A stretch of 64,000 nt of DNA from the NCBI GenBank assembly GCA_037833965.1, contig AP031359.1, positions 5,390,001 through 5,454,000 on the forward strand. Reading direction: 5' to 3'. A model generated the notes under the pieces. That model was not told where the DNA came from. It did not search any database and saw nothing but the letters and a program-made list of their open reading frames with translations. The stretch comes from Marchantia polymorpha subsp. ruderalis. Taxonomy: Eukaryota > Streptophyta > Marchantiopsida > Marchantiales > Marchantiaceae. Shown here one piece after another: positions 21,589 through 30,918 of the stretch; position 1 is the first letter of the stretch; every line of letters starts with the position of its first letter. The position numbers and the translations under genes were made by a program.

Positions 21589-22963
21589 ACCATCCAATTC
21601 TCGGGCTAGGTCGAAGATGAAAGCAAGGCGATTGATACTGGAAGCGGACAGTAGCACGGAGAGTAGGGCTGGTGCGTCGCAAGAGCGTTTCACTCCAAAA
21701 GCGGGAGCAGAGTAGAATAGGGTGAGAGAGAAGGAAGCACCAGTGGAGAAGGATCTTTGAACTTCTGCAGTGAGCCCTACGCCAGTAGTGTCAAGCCGGG
21801 CTACGAAAAAAGAGAAAGGTAAAGCTATCATGACAGAGGAAGTACCTCCGGGACGTAATAAGGTTCCTTTAGCGGGTATTAGGATGAAGGCCCCTTTTGA
21901 GAGGCCAGTTGAAGTGTTGGCAGTATCATCGGACATTGAGGCAGACCCTATGGCCCTAGAGAAAGTTGCTGAGAGGACCGTAGAAGACGTAGTAGAAGAA
22001 GCGTTTGCACCACAGAAGGTGGTGTCACCACGGACGTCCACCCGGATGGTCATATTGGAGCCAAGCAAAGATCCTTTGGCGGAGGAGACAAAGTTGCAAG
22101 TACTCAGTGTCGTTGACGTTTTGTGTGGGCAGGTGCCTCCGTTACTCTAGTATCTCAACCGCAAGCGGAGGAAGTATGTAGGAACTACCACCAACGGATC
22201 TTACGTGGAGCTAATGCGTAATAGGACGCAGGCAAAGGTGGCAGCAACTTTTGCAGCTGTAGCAAAGGAAAGGCAGCCCCATGAGACAGAGGCGAAGTAC
22301 AAGGTACTTCGGAAAAGATTGGCCGAGGAAGTCAAAAAGCGGAGGTATTCAGAAAAGATCTGTGAAGGTCTTCGTGAGGATATTGAGAATGCCAAGTGTG
22401 CGACAATAAATCTTCGGAATAGGTTGGAGGCATCTCGGACCGCCTATAATGCCGAATCGTAGAGGATTGACAAACTAACGGAAGCATCAGAGAAGAAGTA
22501 ACAGGAGCATGCAGCCGAGCTAGCAGCGAAGATGAAGGATCTAGCAGAGTGCGAAGCTGCTAGGATCTCAGACTTGGAATTGATAGAGAAGCTAGAGGCT
22601 TAGTGTAGTGAGTTGAGGTCTCAACGGACGCAAGCCGAGGAGCAGTTATGCTAGATGGAGACGAGATTGTGGGAGGCAAAAGAGAAGAACCGACACTTAT
22701 CAGAGCAGACGGATCACGCCTTGACCGTGAGGGTGAACCTGCGCCTTTGAGGGTTTGTATTATGGCTGGTCAAGACGCATAAATGGTTGCAGTTACGAGA
22801 TCTTGAGCGCCGTGCAACTGCAATGATAGCGAGTAGTGTTAGTGGGCAGCTTAGGTTAGCCAAGAAGTTGGACGGGTTTCTTACAAGTTTGCGCGACGTA
22901 GTGTTGAACTTGGAGTTGGAGCTGGTGGCCGTTTTGCAAAGGTTAGGTTTAAATCGGAAGTAG
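21589..22963 (+). pseudogene. LTR-resident ORF of B5, 3' piece (linker, LLxYLNRK block, coiled coil, C-terminal block)
   Basis: The sense strand resumes after the nested insert with HPILGLGR (N-terminal domain). A linker with RATKKEKGKAIMTEEVPPG follows, then CGQVPPLL-stop-YLNRKRRKYVG and SYVELMRNRTQAKVAATFAA, then a coiled coil to about 22700. A C-terminal block ends LQRLGLNRK near 22963. The stop in LL-stop-YLNRK is TAG where the copy at 90-110 has a Gln codon, consistent with CAG to TAG. Further stops occur at 22460 and 22600. Confidence 0.6.
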
Positions 22964-23049
22964 GATAGAAAGGCAAACTGCCAACTCCGCGAATGTTATG
23001 CCTGTTTGGAGCTTGCATCAGAGCGAGTGATAGCTCCTAGTTACTTAGG

Positions 23050-23078
23050 AATAAAGGGGTCCAAGGCATTGGCCTTAG
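23050..23078 (+). promoter_or_regulatory. LTR AATAAAG box with CCAAGGC/GCCTTAG stem-loop (B5)
   Basis: AATAAAG at 23050-23056, CCAAGGC at 23061-23067, a 4-base loop, then GCCTTAG. It lies about 85 bp after the ORF end, matching the copy at 992-1019. Confidence 0.45.
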
Positions 23079-23574
23079 GAAACTTTTCTTGATTTTAGTT
23101 TCCTCAGTTTTGAAGTCTGCATTCTTCGCGCGTCTGTGTATTGAGTGTTTTGTCATCCCGCAAGAGGTACTTTGGTTTGTCAAAGATACCGCATTCAAGG
23201 TAGTAACTCAATTCGAATGTTGTGAATAGCGATTGGCTAGAATCACAATTTAAGCAAGTTCGCAATTGGTAGTTGCGTGTAGATCCTAAGTGTACTCTTT
23301 AGAAATTTTCCCCCCTGAATACTAAAACAAGGTCGTGATCGACCTCTGTGATGCTACATTTGAAAATTTCAGGAGTGATGTTTGTATTACGCTGCATTGC
23401 GTGTCGTTTGAGTTAAACACGTGCAGTACTTCTGAGAGTGACAGTGGCTTGAGAATTCAAACTCCTCAATAGACGGTTAAATACGTGACACTTGATACTC
23501 TTTGTGTTGTTTCTGTCCTCAAGGGATCGAATCTTTACCATTATGCTCCATTTTGGTATTAATCTGTCATTACA

Positions 23575-24540
23575 CTTAGATTAATCGTCTCCGTCCTTTC
23601 CTCCAGAGGTTCCACTACTATTTTCATCGGGACTTCAGCCTGTACCATCGAAGATCCTCTTTCCAATGCCCGAAGAGTAGGCTCCTCCCTCTTCTCTTCG
23701 TCTGTCGTCGAGGTAGCTGCATCCGTCTTCGCCACACTGCTATCCAAAGCATTGGACACAACTCTCCCACGATATGCTTTCTTCTTTGGCCTGGCTCGGG
23801 ATTTTGACGACCTGATTCTCATTACCTGGATCTCCGCCATCCGCGACTCCAGTCTTTGATCTTCTTCACTATCGGCAATTATCTTCCGCTCTTCGCCAAT
23901 CTCCTCTCTGGTTTTTCTCTTATTGCGAGAACATACACCTGCACTGGTACGCACGCTGTCCTTCAAGTTGGCTCTTTGGGTTGACTATCGTCTTCCTCGT
24001 CTGTTTCCTTGCTAGACTCAATTGCTAGTATCTTCTATGCCTTCAAGAATTGCTTCTCTTCCTCCTTCGTGAGTAACCCCATCCCTCGATAGAAGTGTAC
24101 ACGATCGCACGATCGCACGATGTACACGATCGCACTAACACAATCGCATGCCTCTTCGGGTCCTCGTAATCTGTTGTCTTCTACCCATTCGTCCCCGAAC
24201 TCGCGTTCTTGAAGAGTCAAGCAAAGGTAAATTCCTCCGCGCGCGTAATCTTGTCGCTCTCCTTTTTGAACATGAAGTCGCCATCTTCTCCTACGCACGG
24301 TCCTAGAACCTTCGTCCAATGATCGATTGTCCACAGCATCAGATTGCCTCGGAGATTATCTCCCTCGTTACAATTTTTGTCCATCATCTCCTTGCACATG
24401 CAATTCCAATCTCAGAGGAGAAAATCCAAATGTAATTCGATGAGCTCTCGCCTGTAGGGTTGCAACTACGCATAGGGCACCTTCATCGGATCCAATTTCC
24501 GTACCTTGGATGTTGTGGGCGGCGTCATATCTCCATTCGC
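23575..24540 (-). pseudogene. LTR-resident ORF of B2, N-terminal part with internal deletion
   Basis: From about 24540: TSKVRKLDPMKVPYA, LDFLL, WNCMCKEMMDKN, RGNLMLWTIDHWTKVLGPCV and GEDGDFMFKKESDKITRAEE, then TDYEDPKRHAIVLV. At 24096-24135 a short duplicated filler replaces about 180 bp that in other copies encodes TTY...WQVGFFER to NHL. Then FYRGMGLLTKEEEKQFLKA and the linker (SRARPKKKAYRGR, TDAATSTTDEEKREEPTL). Continues at 8951 and 5757. Confidence 0.6.
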
Positions 24541-24859
24541 ATCTTCGTTGCTATCAAGGTCGATTGATTCTCTCGCTCTCTCTTGATATCGCAATGTCGG
24601 CGCAGTGTGTGTGCTTCGCACTCTTATCCTCGACGCCCTCATGTTCTCCACACACGTGCAAATTGGTACTCTTGGCGCATGCGGATCTTGACAAGCTCTT
24701 TGCGAATTCAAATTGGGATTTGTCATTTTCGCCAAAGGTCCGGCTATTGCATCCTCAAAAATGGCTGCGCCAATGATCCAAAGATCCGAAAGTCTTCGAC
24801 CAAAAGTGAATTTCACTTTCCTTCTCTTACTAGCTAAATTTCCAGTAATTTTCCTAAGT

Positions 24860-25210
24860 CCTACAACTGAGGACTTATATGCATACTTCCTGACACGAAT
24901 ATGTTTAAGTTTTTGTTATTTATGCAAAAAACGAAAAAACTAAGCACCACAAGCGGCCGCAAGATATGCATCAACGTTGTTGACACAGCGCAACTCTTTG
25001 AATCACAGTACTTGTCAGTCCTCCAGCCGTTTGTGCTCGATTGAGGTTTTGTAAACAGCTTTGCGAACGTTGCCTCTTCGACCCTCGTCAATCTGACGCT
25101 GTTCTTTTCGAAGATAAAATCTCTTTCCTTGTCCGCACATGGCCCTAAGACACGCATCCAATGCTCAATACTCCACAGCAAAGGATTTCCGCAAAAGTGT
25201 GTACCCACAT
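24860..25210 (-). pseudogene. N-terminal-domain fragment of LTR ORF in the third LTR family
   Basis: About 85 codons match the N-terminal domain pattern (HWMRVLGPCADKERDFIFE, then TNGWRTDKYCDSKSCAVSTT). The last residues before 24952 run into copy B2 LTR sequence and are not part of it. Confidence 0.45.
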
Positions 25211-25786
25211 CCTTGTTCTTGCCTAATCATTCATGACAAACCGTTGCCCAAACGCAATTCCAATCCCACAATAAAAAATCAAGTTGCGCTGCAATCAAAT
25301 CCTTCCGATACTTGCGTAATTCCACATTAGGCACCTTCAGCGAGATCAATTTGCTCCCGATAATTTCGTAGCGCGCGCAATGTCTTCTACAGTATAGTCT
25401 TCAAGCTTTCCGATTCCAATTTGCACTCACACAATGTCGGCGTGAAGTTTTCACTTCGCGTCCTTTATCCCCAACATCCTAACAGTCCTCGGACACGCGC
25501 GAATTGTCACCCGCAATGCTAGTAGTTTTTTTCCAGTCTTTGGCAAATTCAAATTGTCACAGGTCGTCTTTGTTGAAGATCCGTCTACTATATCGCCAAA
25601 GATATCTGCGCTGGAGTCCAAAGATCTTCAGCAAAAGGCTCCGAAGTCGGATTCCATCTAGCCTTAACTACTAATTACCGAATACATTCTAATTCCAACG
25701 ATTATGAACCTATATGTACATGTTCTACCTCAAATACACTTCAAATTTATTCTTTTATCCAAAATTTGAATAAATTGTACATCACA
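24952..25786 (-). mobile_element. LTR fragment of a third, related family (5' part), reverse orientation
   Basis: On the - strand it begins TGTGATGTACAATTTATTC at 25786. It holds a leader and then N-terminal-domain coding sequence: FCGNPLLWSIEHWMRVLGPC, FIFEKNSVRLTRVEEATFAK, MHILRPL. It is cut at 24951 by copy B2. The terminal sequence differs from A and B, so I treat it as a separate family with the same LTR ORF. Only about 835 bp remain. Confidence 0.5.
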
Positions 25787-26471
25787 GCTCATTGCAATAC
25801 GCTCTCAATCCAAACTCTAGCACTTTCAATGTTGTCAATCAAAGTCTTGAAGCTCGCCCCATTGTTGCGCTCTCAATTTCTCACTCGCAATCCTCGCTGA
25901 ACTCCCGTTTCTGCTAATGTCTCTCGACGCTCTAACTACATTGTGAATGCATGCAAATTGATGATACAAAAGCCAACGTTTTCTTTCCGGTCGGCGCCGC
26001 TTTTCACTAAGCCAAAGGTTTTTATGCTGTAAAGCCGAAGGTGTCTAAGCCCAAGTCCGAATGTCTAACGCATTTTTTCGTCTTCGTCTTACCATGTCAG
26101 CCACTTCCTACATTCATAACTCAGAATTTCCTAATTGGTTACAAGCGTTTTTGGGTTCGTAAGAACAAGCATGACAAGCTCTATCTATCAAGATACTGCC
26201 TAAGTCATGTTGCTACTAATTGACGAAGTTATGAAGCATCTAATCTAGTAGATTATAACTCATTGAATTCAACTTTATTGCTTGCAAGTAAGAACATTAA
26301 CTCCAGCTGAGAGGTATCTTATATGGATTCCAAATTTTCCTTACTTGTCATTTACCGCAAAATCCTTTATTGAATCTAATTTTTATTATTTTTATCCTAA
26401 AACTATAGATTTCTATTCATGTACTCCTCAAACTTCATCTTTTCAAAAAAAATTGAAAAACTACTTTACCA
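25787..26471. other. Non-coding stretch, LTR-leader-like then AT-rich
   Basis: 25787-26060 has CGCAATCCTCGCTGAACTCC-type text resembling the leaders of the - strand LTR copies (compare 13670-13800), so it may be another LTR scrap. From about 26060 the sequence becomes AT-rich with no supported gene; it leads into the LINE ORF1 remnant. Confidence 0.3.
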
Positions 26472-27120
26472 CATGACTTCTAAAGACATGCTATTCAATC
26501 TTCTACAAACGGTTTTGGAAGAATTTAAAGTGCTCCGGCAATAACTCAAGGTACAAAGTGCTGGTTTGACTACTGCAAAAAATAAAATCTGGGAGTTAAA
26601 GTATCTCACAAAAATTTTGAGAAGATCATGCTTGAAATTTTGAATCAGTTGAGTACATTCTAGAAAAGGTTGATTTTCAAGCTTCAACTTTTGCTACTCC
26701 TACTTTGCATGAAGTGATTAAAACTCTAAAGGTGAAAATGAATTCTTATGTTGAAGCTATCAAGTCTGCTCATATCTCCTTGTGTCAAGACCAAGAGATT
26801 GAAAAGGCTAATCAACTTGCTCGTAGAAAGAATGTCATGATTTCAGGTTTACCTAAATCTGAGAAGAAAGAGATGAAGAGTGTTATCATCAAGTTCTTGG
26901 CTGAAATACTTCATGTTTGTAATCCGGATTGGGCTCAAGCTTTTGGTATTGGAACCAAAGGAGCCCAACTTTGTGCTACTATTGTTAAGTTTGTGGATCA
27001 AGTTTAACGTGATACTGCTATAGCTATCAAGACCATTCTCAAAGGACATAGGATTTGATTAGATTTTGATCTTACACCTCTACATGTTGAAGCAAACAGG
27101 AAGGAGCTTACAAAAGTCAA
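26472..27120 (+). pseudogene. LINE ORF1-like remnant
   Basis: MTSKDMLFNLLQTVLEEFK, then a coiled coil (NSYVEAIKSAHISLCQDQEI) leads into ARRKNVMISGLPKSEKKEMK. The motif arginine/lysine-asparagine-valine-x-isoleucine-x-glycine-leucine-proline is typical of the RRM-like nucleic-acid-binding part of LINE ORF1 proteins. The frame is broken near 26540 and 26650; the best open piece is 26705-27007 (100 codons). Disrupted downstream by the LTR element. Confidence 0.5.
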
Positions 27121-27153
27121 AAAAGCTCAAACAACAAGTTTTGTTGTTTATCA

Positions 27154-27158
27154 ACGTG
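27154..27158. repeat. Target-site duplication ACGTG (left)
   Basis: ACGTG directly before TGTGGTACC and again directly after the terminal TTACA at 40433-40437. Confidence 0.9.
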
Positions 27159-27485
27159 TGTGGTACCCCACTTTTGGTATTTTTGCGGAATTTAAAACAT
27201 TTTTGGAAAACTGTACCGCGGCAGCAGTGTAAATAGCCATCGGTGCATCAAAATAGAGTGAAACTGGATGATCTCGGAGAATCTCGTAGAATCCATGAGT
27301 TGGGCGCAACGTGTGGGACAGACGGCGCCCTAAACGAAGGGCTCTAAGGGAGTACCCCTTCGGCGCAAGGCGCATAATCCGCCTTCGGCGCTACGCCCTC
27401 GGCGCTAGAGGAATCCCTCAGAATCTAAGCAATTCCCAAACTCCTTGACTTGGTTAGGGTTTCGTTGGAAAGACCTTGACATTGA

Positions 27486-29816
27486 GCTCACATTGGCCGG
27501 AGCTCCAGTTCACTGGTCGCGTATCCTGCATAGGGTGATGCGACAGCATGCGTTTGAGGAGCGGGGAGGAACTCTCAATCACCTCTCCCCCTTCTTGATA
27601 AATTTTTATCGAGCGATGAATTGTTTAACCGCGGCCGAGTGAGCTCGATTTCCGCCATTGTCAGTCGACCATCCCGGGAGGTATGTGCGGGACAACGAGG
27701 TGGACACCGACGCGGAGGATTCGCCGACTTCCACTCCACCGACTCAACAGGACGCGAGGAGAGACGCATCCGCAGCGCGAACACCGCGGAAGCGAAGATG
27801 GAGAGAGAAACCGGAGAAGGAGCAACATCAAGAATCAGCTGCTCTCACCCGGAAGCGGCCACTGCACGAAGTCTGCAGCCGGCCGAAGCAGAAGGCGCGC
27901 AGGCTTTTGTTACTGGCCAGCTGCGCGGAAACGGCGACAATCGCCACAGAGAAGGGAAGTTCGTCCCTGGAGAAGAATGGAACTACGCGGACGGCCGAAG
28001 GGGCAGTAGACCACCTTACGCCTTCGGCGGGAGAGAGACAACCTTAGAGTCAGGAGTTACCACGTGCGGCACGGATGAGTGTGCCGCCTACGCATAGGCG
28101 ACTCCCAGTGGATAGGCGACCCCTTGCGGACGTGGATTTGTGCGTAAGCATAGGCAGAGAAAGTTCGCATACGCATAGGCAGGACTCACCCCCGGTGCAA
28201 CGCAGGAAGGGGAAGGAGCCGGAGGAAGATCCGCCTTCGGCTCAAGGGCCTTCGGGACAAGGCCCTCCGGCGGGAAGATCGCTGGGATATGCGCCTTCGG
28301 TGCCAGGGCCTTCGAGCCAGCGAGTTACAACCAGAGAGCCGGCGGAAGCCGCGCCTTCGGCGGGAAATCCGCCGGAAGATGCGCCTTTGGCGGAAGGGCC
28401 TTCGGGCCAAGGGACATCAGGCGGGCCGCCTTCGGCTCTACCGCCTTCGGCGGATGAAGCGCCGGGATTTGCGCCTACGCGTAGGCCAGACGCATCCCTG
28501 GCGCAGGACCTAAGGGTAGAGCAGGACCGATCGGTGGAGCAGGACCTAACGGAGGAGCGGATTGTCTGTCCGCAGGATGAAATTTGAGCGCGCGATGCAC
28601 AATTACACCCTGCGCAGGTACATTCCGCGCGATCGCCTTTGGCGGTAGACGCCGGCGGCAAAGAAGTCGTTGTCGCGATACGACAGGCGGACGATGGGGA
28701 TGTGGCACGGCCGCATCCATCCACCGCCTTGGACATTTAAGCAGGGAGCAGCGAGGGTGCAGGAGCGCCAGCAGCGGCAGAACGCGCAAACATCTCGCAG
28801 CCCCACCCAAGCCAGTCGCCAACGCAATCAATGGCGACCGAACTCCTCAATTCGGAGGATGACGAAGAAGGAGGATCCACTATTATAAGTGTCGGGATCG
28901 GGATCCACCGAGGAGGAGGAGGAGGAATTGGTAGGTGCGCCGGCGCCGGCGCTATGTGAGCAGGTAGTACCTCTGCTGAGGTACTTGGATCGCAAGATGG
29001 AGAAGTACGCGGATCCTCGCTAGCCTGGGTGCTACGTTGAGTTAGTGCGCAAACGAACTCGCACTAAAGTCCACACCAGCAAGTTGCTAGCCTGTGTGGA
29101 CCGGGAACTTAAGGATCTGCGGGAGAAGCATGAGTGCCTGTGGGGTCAGTACAACCTCAATAGGAAGTTGTACAAACACTTTGACAGGGTGAAGGATGGG
29201 AGACTGGAAGAGCTCGCCACGGAGCAGGTGAAGCTCACGGAAGCGCTGGGTTTTGAGTAGGCTCAGAATCGAATTTTGTCAGAGGAGCTCGTGCGACACA
29301 CGCGGTTGTTAGAGCAGTGTCAACTCGCACGACAGGCGGATGAGGAATTAATCCGCAGGCTGCAATCTGAGTGCGGAGAATTGAGAGCACAGCGTGCGGA
29401 GGCCGAATCGTAGTTGGTTGTGGTTGAAGACGATCGCCGGCAGGAGGAAGAACGCACGAAGGAAGAGATGGCGAGGCGAGTCACCCACTGTCTCAGGGGG
29501 CTACGCCCACTAGGAAGTGGCAGCGTAGGAGAAACTCACACTGCGTGAGTTAGAGCTTCGTGCGGCCGAGTTGTTGACAGGTGACAGTCGAAGTCGGCGG
29601 CGAGTGGCGAAGAAGCTGGATTCTTTTCTGTCGAAGTCGCGGGACACCATGGCCACCCTTGAGACGGAGGCTTCCGCGGTGTTGCGGCGTTTGGGACTGC
29701 GCAGTCGAGCTGAAGACTGGCAGGGTAGAGAGTTAGTGCGCGGCAGTCCGTCGCGCAGGAGGCGAAGCACAGGTTCTGCGGAGTGTAGTGTAGCGTGGTT
29801 CCGTGCAGGCGTGTAG
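27486..29816 (+). pseudogene. LTR-resident ORF in the 5' LTR (N-terminal domain mostly deleted)
   Basis: It begins with the tail of the N-terminal domain (ELTLAGAPVHWSRILHRVMR, LINFYRAMNCLTAAE), then an in-frame TGA. Next are RYVRDNEVDTDAED, RTPRKRRWREKPEKE and PKQKARRLLLLAS, then PPTHRR units encoded by CCTACGCATAGG palindromes, then PSA-rich linker. After a shift near 28875 come VVPLLRYLDRKMEKYADP, YVELVRKRTRTKVHTSK, a coiled coil, and the C-terminal block LRELELRAAELLTGDSRSRR...LRRLGLRSRAEDW, ending about 29816. At least two stops are private to this LTR copy (TGA near 28585; TAG at about 29258 where the 3' LTR has CAG), so they arose after insertion. Confidence 0.65.
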
Positions 29817-29852
29817 CGTAGTGCAGTGTAATGTTGGTTAGGACTTAGAAGG

Positions 29853-29881
29853 TATAAAGTAGTTCAAGGCGTCTTGCCTTG
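29853..29881 (+). promoter_or_regulatory. 5' LTR TATAAA box with CAAGGC/GCCTTG stem-loop
   Basis: TATAAA 29853-29858, then CAAGGC (29865-29870), GTCTT loop, GCCTTG (29876-29881). This is the likely promoter/start region of the element; about 950 bp of LTR follow before the PBS. Confidence 0.55.
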
Positions 29882-30857
29882 GGATTTTTCCATTTTCGGA
29901 AGTGCAGATCAGGAACTCATTTTCTCTGCGTGTTTGTGTCTTTAGTTCTGTCACCACGCAAGAGGAGCTACACCTTGGCGGTCCGCATTGTGTAGCTGAA
30001 GGCCTTCGGCCGAATGTTCAGAGTTAGTACATTGGTTAGAGACTTGAGTAGTTTGGATCTACACCTGCGGGTGATTGCCGATGCTCAAAGCCAGTGACGA
30101 GTTAGATACTTGAACAGTTTCGCCCCTACACCTTCGGGTGATTGTTTCTGATTGTACTCCTTCGGGATTTTTCCCCTGAATGCCAAAGTGAAGTTTTGCT
30201 ACTTCGTGTAAGCCTTGGTTGTAAATTCAGGTTACGCTGCAGCAGGTGCCTTGAGGGTAACCCCTGTAGTATTTCTGGGAATGACAAGTGCCTAAGAATT
30301 CAAACTCTTCAATAGACTGTTATGGTGTGTTACTGGAACGTTTCTCAGTGAGTCCTTCCGTGCGGACCTGTGTTCTCTGCGCGTTTTGTGAGTTGAGCGT
30401 GTTGTTCACCGCGTGTGAGTGACTTCGATCCGAAGTAGGAAGTCCAACCCGGGTTCCCTATGCTAGCAGAAAGCTAGTGGAAGGGTTGTAAAAGCCGGAG
30501 TTGGAAGTCACTACCCGTAGCTTTGCTGAGTACTCGCGAGAGACTTTCCCCCTGAAATCTTAAGTAGAGGTCCTAACCGATCTCTGGGTTGTGTTTCTGT
30601 AGTTTCAGGTGTGTGTGTGTGTGTGTGTGTTGAGTGAACTACGCTGCACTGTGCAACCTCCGAGTGAGCTCCGAGCGAACACTTGCAGTATTTCTGGGAG
30701 TGACAGTCGCCTGAGAATTCAAACCTCCAATAGTCTGTTAAATGTGACACTTTGTACCCTGTGTGTTCCTCTGTCCCTGTGGGTTCGACCTTTCTACCAC
30801 TATATTGCAGTTTTAGCCTTTAGTGGGTTATTACATAAGAATAAGACAACTTCTTTT

Positions 30858-30875
30858 TGGCGCCGCTGCCGGGGA
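30858..30875 (+). promoter_or_regulatory. Primer binding site, complementary to tRNA-Asp 3' end
   Basis: TGGCGCCGCTGCCGGGGA begins 22 bases after the LTR end. The plant tRNA-Asp(GTC) 3' end would pair with TGGCGCCGTTGCCGGGG, so there is one difference (C for T at the ninth base). tRNA-Asp priming is characteristic of Athila-type elements. The - strand element has the same site at 63250-63267. Confidence 0.75.
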
Positions 30876-30918
30876 CAGTGCGTCAACACCGGGGTACACG
30901 AGCAGCAATGCGCGGTGA

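Larger units (their letters stand above)
8952..23574 (+). mobile_element. Family B-type solo LTR, sense orientation, split by a nested stack (copy B5)
   Basis: It starts TGTGGTAGTGCAATTTTTTTG at 8952 and ends ...TCTGTCATTACA at 23574, flanked by CTTAG (8947-8951) and CTTAG (23575-23579). It is interrupted at 9968/9969 by another LTR that carries TTGAG target copies; the remainder resumes at 21589. Net length without the insert is about 3.0 kb. The reading of the LTR ORF continues across the insert (WQVGFMER... on the left, HPILGLGR on the right, matching WQVAFVEL...APIHWARI elsewhere). This confirms the nesting. Confidence 0.85.
4173..24951 (-). mobile_element. Family B LTR (host copy 'B2'), split by two insertions
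   Basis: One reverse-strand family B LTR runs through 4173-5757, 8869-8951 and 23575-24951. It ends in ACTAAGCACCACA at 24951, the reverse of the family B start TGTGGTGC. A family A solo LTR (5758-8868) and a + strand B LTR stack (8952-23574) interrupt it. Removing both and one copy of each target duplication rejoins the sequence around CCATCTC...GACTTCGG and AAGACTTAG...ATCGTCTCCG, as in the uninterrupted copy at 3100-3220. Its own left end is truncated. It was itself inserted in another LTR (24952-25786). Confidence 0.7.
27159..30835 (+). repeat. 5' LTR of the family A element (internally deleted)
   Basis: TGTGGTACCCC...GGGTTATTACA. It matches 35149-40432 except for a deletion at about 27478-27486 that removes the sequence equivalent to about 35402-37065: leader hairpins plus most of the N-terminal domain. 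It contains a (GT)11 run at 30609-30630 where the 3' LTR has (GT)13. Confidence 0.88.
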
